Source: an uncultured Pelagibacteraceae bacterium (GTDB lineage Bacteria > Pseudomonadota > Alphaproteobacteria > Pelagibacterales > Pelagibacteraceae). From it: a DNA stretch of 64,000 bases. The stretch covers positions 119,399 through 183,398 of the forward strand of contig CACGIZ010000001.1 of assembly GCA_902573235.1 (NCBI GenBank), read 5' to 3'. Shown one piece after another: positions 21,130 through 30,932 of this stretch. A program made the translations under genes and the position numbers. Each line of letters opens with the position of its first letter. The stretch's first letter is position 1. Below the pieces are notes generated by a model, which was not told the DNA's origin, did no database searches, and saw nothing but the letters and a program-made list of their open reading frames with translations.

Positions 21130-21597
21130 TTAAATTTTAGTTGGATTAGGCTGATCTTTATAAACCTTTTCAGGGTCAAATTTTTTTTCTTTTTCTAAAA
21201 ATTTCATTTCAACTTTACGTCCGTTTTCAATTGGACCTAAAGGTATAGACCTATAGAAACATGACCTGTATCCAACATGGCAACTTGCTCCATCACCTAT
21301 ATCAACTGTCAACCAAATTGAGTCTTGATCATCGTCAATTCTGATTTCAGTTACTTTTTGAGTGAACCCGCTAGTTTTACCTTTATGCCAAATAGTTTTT
21401 CTAGATCTGCTAAAATAATGAGCTTCTTTTGTTTCTATAGTTTTTTTCAAAGCTTCAACATTCATATAACCATGCATTAAAATTTCTTTGGTTTTAGAAC
21501 ACATGGTAATGACAGGAATTAATCCATCATTATCAAATTTTGGTGAAAGAAGATTTCCTTCTTCAATTTCAACTACATTTTCTCTTTTTTTGAACAT
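21130..21597 (-). CDS. hisI: phosphoribosyl-AMP cyclohydrolase
   Basis: YFSRSRKTIWHKGKTSGFTQKV ... GDGASCHVGYRSCFYR. Confidence 0.93.
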   Translation of the reverse strand: MFKKRENVVEIEEGNLLSPKFDNDGLIPVITMCSKTKEILMHGYMNVEALKKTIETKEAHYFSRSRKTIWHKGKTSGFTQKVTEIRIDDDQDSIWLTVDIGDGASCHVGYRSCFYRSIPLGPIENGRKVEMKFLEKEKKFDPEKVYKDQPNPTKI

Positions 21598-21673
21598 ATA
21601 ATGTGATTATGTAGCACATATAAGTATATTTTAAATATTTTAAAAATACGGATTTATATGTATAAAACTCACC

Positions 21674-22288
21674 ATGAAATTAGTAAAAGATATAGATAAC
21701 AATTCAGATATAAAAAAAGTATCAGATAAAGAAGCTGAAGAAGCTTTTAAAACAATCTTAGCTTGGATGGGAGAAGATCCAAATAGAGAAGGATTATTAG
21801 AAACTCCAAAAAGAGTAGTCAAAGCATTTAAAGAGTATTTTAAGGGTTACAAAGAGGATCCAAATCAAATCTTAGACAAAACGTTTGGCGATGTTGAGGG
21901 TTATGATGATATGGTTGTTCAAAAAAATATTTCAGTTCAAAGTCATTGTGAACATCATATGGCACCAATTATCGGCAAAGCACACGTTGCTTATATCCCT
22001 AAAAAAAGAGTAGTGGGATTAAGTAAATTAGCAAGAGTTGTGGAAGTTTTTTCAAAAAGACTACAAACTCAAGAGAGATTAACTATGCAAATTGCGAATA
22101 CACTAATGGAGTCTTTGGATGCAAAAGGTGTAGCAGTAACAATAGATTCAACTCATCAGTGCATGACAATGAGAGGAATAAAAAAAGAACAAGCAACAAC
22201 AGTAACAAATTATTATTTAGGTCAATTTAAAGAGGATCTTAGTTATCAAAATAGATATTTGAGATTTATCAGTATAGTAAAAGAATAA
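21674..22288 (+). CDS. folE: GTP cyclohydrolase I
   Basis: SVQSHCEHHMAPIIGKAHVAYIPKKRVVGLSKLARVV ... HQCMTMRGIKK. Confidence 0.96.
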   Translation: MKLVKDIDNNSDIKKVSDKEAEEAFKTILAWMGEDPNREGLLETPKRVVKAFKEYFKGYKEDPNQILDKTFGDVEGYDDMVVQKNISVQSHCEHHMAPIIGKAHVAYIPKKRVVGLSKLARVVEVFSKRLQTQERLTMQIANTLMESLDAKGVAVTIDSTHQCMTMRGIKKEQATTVTNYYLGQFKEDLSYQNRYLRFISIVKE

Positions 22289-22289
22289 A

Positions 22290-23291
22290 GTGTCTGATCA
22301 ATTTAAAGCATTAGTTTTAAATCAAAAAGGTGAGGAGTTTACAAGAGAAGTTAAATCTCTTGATAAGAGTTTTTTAAAACATGGTGATGTTACCGTTAAA
22401 GTCGATTATTCCGATTTAAACTTTAAGGATGGAATGATTTTAAAAAATGGTGGTAGATTAGTAAAAGAATTTCCACACATACCAGGAATTGATTTTTCAG
22501 GAACTGTTTTAGAAAGTCAAAACTCAAAATTTAAAGAGGGTGATGAGGTTATTTTAACTGGTTTTAGAGTAGGTGAAATTTTTTATGGCGGCTATTCACA
22601 AATAGCAAAAGTCAATGGAGATTTTTTAGTAAAAAAACCAAAAAACTTATCTAGCAAACAAGCAATGATTTTAGGAACTGCTGGTTTTACTTCATTGATG
22701 AGTGCATTTGCAATTAAAGCAAGAGAAGAAATATTACTTGGAGAAAAAGTAAATAATGTTTTGGTTACAGGAGCCACAGGAGGGGTTGGTAGTGTTGCTG
22801 TAATTGTTTTAAATAAGATGGGATACAATGTGACTGCTGTTACAGGCAAAGATTCTAAGACAGATTATTTAAAATCATTAGGAGCAAAAAGTGTTGTTAA
22901 TCGCGCAGAATTTGACAAAGATCCGAGATTGATTGATAAAGGTTTATGGGATGGGGTAGTTGATACTGTTGGTGGAAAAATATTAGCTAACGCGATCGTT
23001 CAAACTAATTCTAATGGAATTATTACAGTTTGTGGAAATGCAAATACTAATGAATTAAATACTAACGTTATTCCATTTATGCTTAGAGGAATTAAACTTT
23101 GGGGTATTGACTCTGCAAATTGTAGTATCAAAAGACGAGAATTTATTTGGGGTGAAGCTGCAAATCTAGTAGATTTTAGTTTATTAGAAAAATCAATTCA
23201 AACGGTAAGTTTAGAGGGATTGGTTGAAACTTTTCCAAAAATATTAAAAGGTGAAATTTCAGGTAGAGTTTTAGTTGATTTAAATAAATAA
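22290..23291 (+). CDS. acuI: YhdH/AcuI-type acrylyl-CoA reductase
   Basis: YSDLNFKDGMILKNGG, PGIDFSGTV, VTGATGGVGSVAVIVL; GTG start. Confidence 0.85.
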   Translation: MSDQFKALVLNQKGEEFTREVKSLDKSFLKHGDVTVKVDYSDLNFKDGMILKNGGRLVKEFPHIPGIDFSGTVLESQNSKFKEGDEVILTGFRVGEIFYGGYSQIAKVNGDFLVKKPKNLSSKQAMILGTAGFTSLMSAFAIKAREEILLGEKVNNVLVTGATGGVGSVAVIVLNKMGYNVTAVTGKDSKTDYLKSLGAKSVVNRAEFDKDPRLIDKGLWDGVVDTVGGKILANAIVQTNSNGIITVCGNANTNELNTNVIPFMLRGIKLWGIDSANCSIKRREFIWGEAANLVDFSLLEKSIQTVSLEGLVETFPKILKGEISGRVLVDLNK

Positions 23292-24181
23292 TGGATTGGG
23301 ATAAATTAAAAATTTTTCATGCAGTAGCTGAAGCAGGAAGTTTTACTAACGCTACTGTAAATTTAAATTTAAGCCAATCAGCTATCAGTAGACAAATTCA
23401 ATCTTTAGAGCAAGATTTAAAAGTTCAATTATTTGAGAGACATGCAAGAGGTCTAACTCTTACTGAAAATGGAGAATATGTATTCAAAACTGCTCACGAG
23501 GTTATTAGTAAATTGAAAGAGGTCGAAACTTCTTTGGGTGACCAAAAAAACAAACCTACAGGTAAGTTAACCATTACAACTGTCAGAAGTTTTGGAACTC
23601 ACTGGTTAACACCAAGAATTGAGGAGTTTATGCGATTAAATCCTGAAGTTGAAATTGAGCTAATTTTTGAAGATAAAGAATTAGATTTAAGCACCAGACA
23701 AGCTGATATAGGTATTTTTATGAGAAGACCTAAGCAGCTAAATTATATTCAAAAAAAGCTCATAGATTTGAAATATTATATATATGGTTCAAATAAATAC
23801 CTGGAAAAACATGGCATGCCTAAAACAATAGGTGATTTGAATAAACATAAATTTATATCATTCGGAAAAGGCGCACCTTCACCAGTCTATAATCCTGATT
23901 GGGCACTAAAATTAGGGATGCATGATGGTAAAAAGAGAAAACCTATTATGAAAGTTAATAGTGTTATGGGTCTTTTATTAGCTGTCGAGTCTGGAGTAGG
24001 TCTTGCTGCACTGCCTGAGTATTTGGTTAGTGATACAAGTAATATTATCAAAGTCTTACCGAAATCTGAGGGTCCAATAACAGAAGCACACTTTGTGTAT
24101 CCTCAATCTTTAAAAAATACGGCCAGGGTTCAAGCTTTCAGAAATTTTTTGTTTAGCAAAATTGGTGATTGGAAATCATAG
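23291..24181 (+). CDS. LysR-family transcriptional regulator
   Basis: N-terminal HTH: FHAVAEAGSFTNATVNLNLSQSAISRQIQSLEQDL. Confidence 0.93.
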   Translation: MDWDKLKIFHAVAEAGSFTNATVNLNLSQSAISRQIQSLEQDLKVQLFERHARGLTLTENGEYVFKTAHEVISKLKEVETSLGDQKNKPTGKLTITTVRSFGTHWLTPRIEEFMRLNPEVEIELIFEDKELDLSTRQADIGIFMRRPKQLNYIQKKLIDLKYYIYGSNKYLEKHGMPKTIGDLNKHKFISFGKGAPSPVYNPDWALKLGMHDGKKRKPIMKVNSVMGLLLAVESGVGLAALPEYLVSDTSNIIKVLPKSEGPITEAHFVYPQSLKNTARVQAFRNFLFSKIGDWKS

Positions 24182-24239
24182 TCTCGTTATCTAGTTAAAA
24201 CACCATAAATCAACTATAGGGTGCGACATTCTTGCGATT

Positions 24240-24274
24240 GATAATCATTCTCATTGAGAATAATTATCATTCTC
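24240..24274 (+). promoter_or_regulatory. overlapping Fur-box-like iron operators
   Basis: GATAATCATTCTCATTGAGAATAATTATCATTCTC upstream of the iron ABC transporter; includes palindrome ATTCTC-ATT-GAGAAT. Confidence 0.88.
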
Positions 24275-24307
24275 AAATAATTATGCGGAAGAAAGAATAG
24301 GGAGAAA

Positions 24308-25336
24308 ATGAGAAAAATATCAATTTTGACATTAATTGCATCTTTGTTTGTTTCAACTTTTGTTGTGGCAAATGAAGTAAATGTTTTTAATGCAAGACAC
24401 TATAAGGCTGACTCTGAGCTTTATTCTAAGTTTACAAATATGACTGGAATAAAAGTTAATTTGATAAACGGAAAATCAGGTGCCTTAGAAAAAAGGATAA
24501 TCAGTGAAGGTGCAGATTCTTCTGCTGACTTATATATAACAGCTGATGCAGGTAGATGTGGTGCTATGGATGCAAAAGGCACGCTTCAAGGTGGTCTAAC
24601 ATCTGCAGCAATTAAAGAAGCTGTTCCAAAAAGCTTTAGAACCAGTAAGTGGGTTGGAATCGCTAAAAGAGCAAGAATAATTTATTATTCACCCGAAAGA
24701 GTTACAGGTGCTGAATTATCTGGAATGACTTATGAAGGTCTAGCTGATCCCAAATGGAAAGGCAGATTAGTAATTAGAAAATCTAGCAACATTTATAATA
24801 AATCTCTTGTAGCATCATTGATTAAAAATAATGGAAAAGCTGCAACAGCCGCATGGGCTGAAGGAGTTGTTGCTAATATGGCAAGGACGCCAACAGGCAA
24901 TGATAGAGCGCAAATAATGGCAGTAGCAGCTGGTGAAGCTGATATAGCTGTGGCTAACACTTACTACTTAGCACTTATGTTGTCTGGCAAAAAAGGACCT
25001 GAACAACAAGAGGCAGCTAAAAAAGTTAAAGCTTTTTTTCCTAATCAAAACGATAGAGGAACGCATATGAATGTTAGTTGTGCTGCTTTAGTCAAAGGAG
25101 CACCAAACAAAAGTAACGCTATCAAACTTGTAGAGTTTTTATTAACTCCAGAGTCTCAAGAGCATTTTACAAATAATACTTTTGAGTTTCCAATGATTAA
25201 TGGTGTTTCACCAAGCCCATTAGTAGTAAATAACTTAGGATTGGATTTCAAACAAGATATGAAAACTAAGTTAGCTTCTTATGGAAAAAATCAAGCTGCT
25301 GCTGTTGAAGTAATGACAGCTGCTGGTTGGAAGTAA
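24308..25336 (+). CDS. sfuA: Fe(3+) ABC transporter substrate-binding protein
   Basis: NEVNVFNARHYKADSELYSKFTNMTGIKVNLING ... FutA/SfuA-like. Confidence 0.93.
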   Translation: MRKISILTLIASLFVSTFVVANEVNVFNARHYKADSELYSKFTNMTGIKVNLINGKSGALEKRIISEGADSSADLYITADAGRCGAMDAKGTLQGGLTSAAIKEAVPKSFRTSKWVGIAKRARIIYYSPERVTGAELSGMTYEGLADPKWKGRLVIRKSSNIYNKSLVASLIKNNGKAATAAWAEGVVANMARTPTGNDRAQIMAVAAGEADIAVANTYYLALMLSGKKGPEQQEAAKKVKAFFPNQNDRGTHMNVSCAALVKGAPNKSNAIKLVEFLLTPESQEHFTNNTFEFPMINGVSPSPLVVNNLGLDFKQDMKTKLASYGKNQAAAVEVMTAAGWK

Positions 25337-25340
25337 CATT

Positions 25341-25511
25341 GTGAAAGTAAAAAAGAAATTTATATCTAATATTGATCTAAATAATTCTTCTAAAGCATGT
25401 TCCCCATGTCTTTTAGAGTGTAAAAAGATCAATAAAAGAATAAATGACAGAAAACTTTCGAAAATTAAAACTAAGGAGGTTCCGCATATCCTAAAAGTAT
25501 TTAATTTTTGA
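25341..25511 (+). CDS. 56-aa Cys-containing microprotein inside the iron-transport operon
   Basis: GTG start 4 nt after the sfuA stop: VKVKKKFISNIDLNNSSKACSPCLLECKKINKRINDRKLSKIKTKEVPHILKVFNF. Confidence 0.45.
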   Translation: MKVKKKFISNIDLNNSSKACSPCLLECKKINKRINDRKLSKIKTKEVPHILKVFNF

Positions 25512-25519
25512 TTTTCTGA

Positions 25520-25568
25520 GTGTCTACGCTTATTAGGCAAGATGTCTCCTTCCTCCTAGCGTAGACAC
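25520..25568 (+). terminator. 11-bp inverted repeat between sfuA and sfuB (attenuator / mRNA processing hairpin)
   Basis: GTGTCTACGCT (25520-25530) and AGCGTAGACAC (25558-25568), perfect arms. Confidence 0.7.
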
Positions 25569-25604
25569 AAATACTTTTCATTTTTATAAGGCGGATTATA
25601 AATT

Positions 25605-27224
25605 ATGAGAATAAATTTTTGGCAAATATCTTCTTTTTTTATTTCTATTTTTGTAATTATTCCTATTTTAACAGTTTTTTCGAGTTTTTTTGAAAATACT
25701 TCAAATTATTATCAAGTTTTAAAAGATACTTTTTTGTTAGAGTATATATTTAATTCATTAATTTTATTATTTTGTGTATTAATATTAACTTTTTTAATAG
25801 GGACAGGATCTGCCTACTTGGTATCCTTTTTTGAATTTCCTTTTAGTAATTTTTTTAAATGGGCATTGATACTTTCTTTTGCAGTTCCACCTTATATTTA
25901 TGCCTATTCTCTGACTGCATTTTTTGAAAATTATGGAACTGCTTATACAATTTTAAAAAATTTATTTGGTGAAGCTAATTACAATGAAAGTATTCCAAAG
26001 TTTGATGGACTATTTGGAGTAATTCTCTCTATTTCTTTTTCTTTATATGCATATGTGTATATTTTAGCTAGAGCATCTTTTTTATATCAACCACAAAATT
26101 TAATTGATTTAGGTAAAAACTTAGGTTTTACCAAATTTAAAACTTTATATTCTATTATTTTGCCTGCTGCACGACCAGCAATAGTTGCGGGCTTGTCTTT
26201 AGTAGCTATGGAGACACTTGCTGAATTTGGAGCAGTTGATTTCTTCTCAATTAACACCCTTACAACTGGAATTTACAACTCTTGGATAGCTTTTGATGAT
26301 TTAGCTTTCGCTAACCAATTGTCATTTTTTTTACTTTTATTTATATTTGCTCTTTTTATTTTAGAAAATTTATCAAGAAAAAAAGCAAGATATCACATGA
26401 ATTCTAGAAGTGGATTTAAACAAAAACAAAAAATTAAACTTTCAGGTAAAAAGTCTTTTGCGGCTTTTATGTTTTGTTTTTTAGTTTTTTTCTTAAGTTT
26501 TTTATTTCCATTAAGTCAAATGATGTATTGGACAATAAAATTTCCTGAAAACCTGTTTGATTTAAAGATAATTGATCTTTTAATTAATACACTTTATTTG
26601 GTTGTTTTATCTAGTTTAGTTTTAATTACATTTGCTCTAATTTCAAATTATGGAAATAGAGTAACTAAAAATAAAACTTTAAATATATTGTCGACATTAT
26701 CAATTTCTGGTTATGCAATTCCAGGAGTAATTTTGGCAGTTGCTTTTATTACTTTTATTGCTTGGTTTGATGAGAGTATAGTTAAAACCTATGGATTCTT
26801 GTCTATAAAAAAAGTTTTTATAGGCTCAATCTTAGGATTGGTTATTGTTTATTTTATCAGATTTTATTCTTTAGCTTTTAATGGAATTAAATCAGGCTAT
26901 GAAAAAATCAATATATCAGTTGATGAAAGTTCTTATTTACTTGGATATTCAAAAAGAAAAACATTTATGAACATACATATTCCTTTTTTGAGAAATTCAT
27001 TATTGTTTGTTTTTATATTGATATCCTTAGAAATTATTAGAGAACTACCAATTACTTTGATTTTAAGGCCTTTTAATTTTGAGACCTTTGCTACTACAGC
27101 TTATATTTCTGCATCAGAAGATTTATTAGAAGCAGCAGCAGTTCCATCTTTATTTTTAATTTTGATTGCAACTTCTTTTATAATAGTTACATCTAAATAT
27201 ATTTTAAGAGATAAAGATGAATAA
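25605..27224 (+). CDS. sfuB: Fe(3+) ABC transporter permease
   Basis: 539-aa two-domain BPD-type permease between binding protein and ATPase. Confidence 0.92.
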   Translation: MRINFWQISSFFISIFVIIPILTVFSSFFENTSNYYQVLKDTFLLEYIFNSLILLFCVLILTFLIGTGSAYLVSFFEFPFSNFFKWALILSFAVPPYIYAYSLTAFFENYGTAYTILKNLFGEANYNESIPKFDGLFGVILSISFSLYAYVYILARASFLYQPQNLIDLGKNLGFTKFKTLYSIILPAARPAIVAGLSLVAMETLAEFGAVDFFSINTLTTGIYNSWIAFDDLAFANQLSFFLLLFIFALFILENLSRKKARYHMNSRSGFKQKQKIKLSGKKSFAAFMFCFLVFFLSFLFPLSQMMYWTIKFPENLFDLKIIDLLINTLYLVVLSSLVLITFALISNYGNRVTKNKTLNILSTLSISGYAIPGVILAVAFITFIAWFDESIVKTYGFLSIKKVFIGSILGLVIVYFIRFYSLAFNGIKSGYEKINISVDESSYLLGYSKRKTFMNIHIPFLRNSLLFVFILISLEIIRELPITLILRPFNFETFATTAYISASEDLLEAAAVPSLFLILIATSFIIVTSKYILRDKDE

Positions 27225-28278
27225 AAACTATTTTGAAATTAAAAATGTTGATTTTAGTGTTGATGGTAAAACTAAAGTAAAAAATGTTTCCTTTTCCATA
27301 GAAAACGAAGGAGATATAATATGTTTATTAGGACCGTCAGGCATAGGAAAAACTACTATACTAAGAACTATAGCAGGTTTAGAAAAAATTAAAAAAGGTT
27401 CAATAAAATTAAACGGTAAAACAATTTCATCTGAAAACATTAATATAGAACCTGAAAATAGAAATATATCACTTGCTTTCCAAGATAATAGTTTGTTCCC
27501 TCATTATACAGTTGAGAAAAATATTTTATTAGGTTCAAATAGAAATAAAGAAAATAATAAAAAAAGACTTTCTTTAAAAGAAATAGTAGATTTATTAGAT
27601 ATTTTTCACATACTTAATAAATACCCGCATGAAATAAGTGCTGGAGAAGCTCAACGTGCGTCACTTGCAAGATCTCTTATTACCCAACCAGATCTTTTAT
27701 TATTAGATGAACCTTTATCAAATGTTGATCAAAGTTTTAAAGAAGAAATTCAAGTAAGATTAAAAAAGATTTTACATCAATTAAAAATTACAACGATTAT
27801 AGTAACACATGACTCATACGAAGCATTTTATTTGGGATCTAAATGTGGGATTATTTTAAATCAAGGACTTAAACAATTTGATGACCCTTATAAAGTTTAC
27901 CATTTTCCAAATTCAATTGAGGTGGTTAATTTCTTAAATAGGGGAATTTTGATTCCTGCTAAAGTAACCGGAAAAAAAACTTTAGAAAATTGGGATTTAG
28001 GTACAATTGAAGGAAATTTTATTAAAGAGTATCCAAAGGGCTCAAATGTACAGTTATTACTTCAACCAGAGGACTTAGAACATGATGACACTAGCAATCT
28101 AAAGCTTGAAGTGGTTGATAGAAAATTTAGAGGAACTAACTTTATATATACACTTAAAACACCCAGTAACACTTTAATACCTGTTTTTGTTCATTCTCAT
28201 CACATCCATCAACACGAAGTTGATGAAAAATTTGGTATTAAAAGACCAATACATATTGATCATATAGTTTGCTTCTAA
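27217..28278 (+). CDS. sfuC: Fe(3+) ABC transporter ATP-binding protein
   Basis: LLGPSGIGKTTILRTIAG, SAGEAQRASLARSL, LLLLDEPLSNVD. Confidence 0.93.
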   Translation: MNKNYFEIKNVDFSVDGKTKVKNVSFSIENEGDIICLLGPSGIGKTTILRTIAGLEKIKKGSIKLNGKTISSENINIEPENRNISLAFQDNSLFPHYTVEKNILLGSNRNKENNKKRLSLKEIVDLLDIFHILNKYPHEISAGEAQRASLARSLITQPDLLLLDEPLSNVDQSFKEEIQVRLKKILHQLKITTIIVTHDSYEAFYLGSKCGIILNQGLKQFDDPYKVYHFPNSIEVVNFLNRGILIPAKVTGKKTLENWDLGTIEGNFIKEYPKGSNVQLLLQPEDLEHDDTSNLKLEVVDRKFRGTNFIYTLKTPSNTLIPVFVHSHHIHQHEVDEKFGIKRPIHIDHIVCF

Positions 28279-28292
28279 TAAAAACCTCTTAA

Positions 28293-28982
28293 ATGAATAG
28301 TAATTTTAAGGTTTTTCTAAAAGGAATTATGGACGTCAGTCCATTAATGATTCCTGTTGTTCCCTTTGGTTTGATATTCGGAGTTCTGGCTATTGATATT
28401 GGCTTTAGTCCACTTGAAACTATGGGAATGTCATTGATAATTTTTGGAGGGGCTTCTCAAATAGTTTTATTGCAATTATTTTCTGGAGGAGCTTCATCAT
28501 TAGTCATTATTAGTTCTGTTGGAGCAGTAAACTCAAGACATTTACTTTATGGTGCTGTTGTTTCAGAACATTTATCAGATTTAAAATTAATCTGGAAAAT
28601 TATCATCTCATATTTTTTAATCGATCAAGCATTTGCAATATCGAATGAGTACCTTAAAAAAAATAAACAAAGTAATAAATATTTTCATTTAGTTGGTGGT
28701 GGTGCTACTTGTTGGGTGATTTGGCAATCAACTACATTTTTAGGAATTGTATTGGGTGAAGCAATACCAGATAAACTTGGATTAAGTTTTGCTGTTCCTT
28801 TAACTTTTCTTGCATTACTAGTGAACGATTTTAGAAAGCTGATAAATGTTGTTGTTATAATTATTTCTGGATTAGTAGCTACAATTGGTTTTAATTATAT
28901 TCCTTTTAAAGCTTACGTAATAGTATCTGCTTTAATCGGATTATTTACAGCTATGATTTTAACAAAAGTAATTAAAAAATAA
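28293..28982 (+). CDS. azlC: AzlC family branched-chain amino acid exporter subunit
   Basis: PFGLIFGVLAIDIGFSPLETMGMSLIIFGGASQ; followed by azlD. Confidence 0.88.
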   Translation: MNSNFKVFLKGIMDVSPLMIPVVPFGLIFGVLAIDIGFSPLETMGMSLIIFGGASQIVLLQLFSGGASSLVIISSVGAVNSRHLLYGAVVSEHLSDLKLIWKIIISYFLIDQAFAISNEYLKKNKQSNKYFHLVGGGATCWVIWQSTTFLGIVLGEAIPDKLGLSFAVPLTFLALLVNDFRKLINVVVIIISGLVATIGFNYIPFKAYVIVSALIGLFTAMILTKVIKK

Positions 28983-29296
28983 TGAGCAATTGGTCTTTAA
29001 TAATATATTGTGGCATAATCACCTATCTTACTAGGTTTTCAATGATAGCATTGATTAAAAAAGAGATGTTTAATGACAGGATCAGAGAAATATTATCATA
29101 TGTACCCTCAGCAATATTCCCAGCAATCATTTTTCCGGCAATTTTTATTAATGACTCAGGATTATTCCAAATCGAAGATAACCCAAAGATAATAGCAGCT
29201 TTAATTGCAATGATAATTGGAATATTTTCCAGAAGTATACTTGCGACAATATTTTCTGGATTAGCTTCTTATTGGTTTTTAATATTTGTAGTATAA
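28982..29296 (+). CDS. azlD: AzlD domain protein
   Basis: 104-aa 4-TM protein overlapping the azlC stop. Confidence 0.85.
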   Translation: MSNWSLIIYCGIITYLTRFSMIALIKKEMFNDRIREILSYVPSAIFPAIIFPAIFINDSGLFQIEDNPKIIAALIAMIIGIFSRSILATIFSGLASYWFLIFVV

Positions 29297-29302
29297 AAAA
29301 TA

Positions 29303-29671
29303 ATGAAAAAAGTTTTTATATTTTTATTCTTTTTGTTGTCATTGAATGCGAATGCGATGGAAAAAGAGACAACTTTTAGCAAAGAGTTATTTGACAAAGC
29401 TCAATCAGATGGAAAGATTGTGATAGTCAGTTCTTGGATAAAATATTGCACATCATGTGCAAGCCAAATGAAAGTTTTAAACAAAGCAAAAAATGAATTT
29501 GATAATATTGAATACTTTACATTTGATGTAACAAATAAAGATATTGCAAAATTTTTTGATGTTCAATATCAAACAACACTTTTAATTTATAAAAATAGTG
29601 AATTAGTTTATAGAAGCATTGGTGAAACGTCTAAAGACTTAATTTATAAAGCGATAAAATCCTCAATTTAA
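29303..29671 (+). CDS. secreted thioredoxin-like protein
   Basis: Signal peptide; SSWIKYCTSCASQMKVL. Confidence 0.75.
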   Translation: MKKVFIFLFFLLSLNANAMEKETTFSKELFDKAQSDGKIVIVSSWIKYCTSCASQMKVLNKAKNEFDNIEYFTFDVTNKDIAKFFDVQYQTTLLIYKNSELVYRSIGETSKDLIYKAIKSSI

Positions 29672-30354
29672 ATATCGATACCTAACTTTATATTTCTAGC
29701 AACGTTTGTCTCAAGTTCAGTTGGTTTTTTAAGTTCTAAATTATTCATAATATCAATGTATTCATCAACACTATTTACTTGTAGTCTTGGATTTTGTTTT
29801 TTCTCTTTTCCAATAGTACTCACTTTTTCACCTTTATAATCATGAGCAGGATATAAAAGAGTTTCCTCTGGTAACTTTAAAAGCTTGTTAAATATTGAAT
29901 TATATGAGTCTTTTGCATTTCCATTTTGAAAATCAGTTCTACCAGTCCCATTTATTAATAATGTATCACCTGAAAAAAGATGATTTTTCATAAGAAAACT
30001 ATAGCTGTCAGAAGTATGTCCAGGTGTGTAAATTGCTTTAATTTTAATATCTTCCAAATCAATATATTCATCATCTTTAACTTTTATTTCAACTGAGTCA
30101 GCAGGAGTATTTTCACCCATAATTGTTGAACATTTTGTAATATTTTTTAATTTAGATGCACCTGTCACATGATCTGCATGAATATGAGTATCAATTACTT
30201 TGACTAATTTTAAATCTAATTCTTTTAGTAATTTTATGTAATCGTTTACATTTTCTAAAACCGGATCAATTATTAATGCTTCTCTCCCTTTTCCTGATGA
30301 GATTAAATAAGTATATGTTGAGGACTTAGTATCGAATAATTGTTTAAAAATCAT
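29668..30354 (-). CDS. MBL-fold hydrolase, ETHE1/persulfide-dioxygenase-like
   Basis: DTHIHADHVTGASKL, GHTSDSYSF, GRTDF, PAHDY; start moved to internal Met (MIFKQLFD). Confidence 0.85.
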   Translation of the reverse strand: MIFKQLFDTKSSTYTYLISSGKGREALIIDPVLENVNDYIKLLKELDLKLVKVIDTHIHADHVTGASKLKNITKCSTIMGENTPADSVEIKVKDDEYIDLEDIKIKAIYTPGHTSDSYSFLMKNHLFSGDTLLINGTGRTDFQNGNAKDSYNSIFNKLLKLPEETLLYPAHDYKGEKVSTIGKEKKQNPRLQVNSVDEYIDIMNNLELKKPTELETNVARNIKLGIDI

Positions 30355-30424
30355 TATTTTATAATAACATACAAGTACAAATTGACCCATTGTTTATGCA
30401 TTAAATAATACTAATTATTTATAT

Positions 30425-30928
30425 ATGAAATTCATAAAAATATTATTTGTTTTATTATTTTTTAATTCGATTGCCTATGCAGACAAAAACATGAAGATAG
30501 GTTCTAAAGGAAATGAAAGTGAAATTTCTCGTGTAATCAAAGTTGTCATGTACGATAACTATTACGAGCCAAATTCTTTTCAAATTAAAGCAGGGGAAAC
30601 AATCAAGTTTGAAGTTGAAAACGCAGGTATGCTTGTTCACGAATTTAATATTGCAAATAAAATCATGCATATGAAACATCAACCAGAGATGCAAAAAATG
30701 GCTGAAAACGGAATTCTTCTTGCTTTTTCTATTGATAAAGAAAAAATGAAAAAAATGGCAAAGATGGATAAGTCAATGGGTCATTCACATAGTAATAGCG
30801 TTTTGTTAGAGCCAAAACAAAAGGGAGACATAATCTGGAAATTTGATAATGCAGTTAACATTGAAGTAGCATGTAATGTTCCTGGACATTATCAAGTTGG
30901 AATGATTGCCAAAGTTGATATAAATTAA
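30425..30928 (+). CDS. cupredoxin-domain copper-binding protein
   Basis: GETIKFEVENAGMLVHEFNI ... VACNVPGHYQVGM; His/Met-rich insert. Confidence 0.88.
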   Translation: MKFIKILFVLLFFNSIAYADKNMKIGSKGNESEISRVIKVVMYDNYYEPNSFQIKAGETIKFEVENAGMLVHEFNIANKIMHMKHQPEMQKMAENGILLAFSIDKEKMKKMAKMDKSMGHSHSNSVLLEPKQKGDIIWKFDNAVNIEVACNVPGHYQVGMIAKVDIN

Positions 30929-30932
30929 CTTG

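Noticed and set aside
25271-25540. 89-aa minus-strand ORF across the sfuA end and spacer
   Set aside because: Antisense to the sfuA C-terminus and overlaps the inverted repeat; the plus-strand microprotein is better placed.
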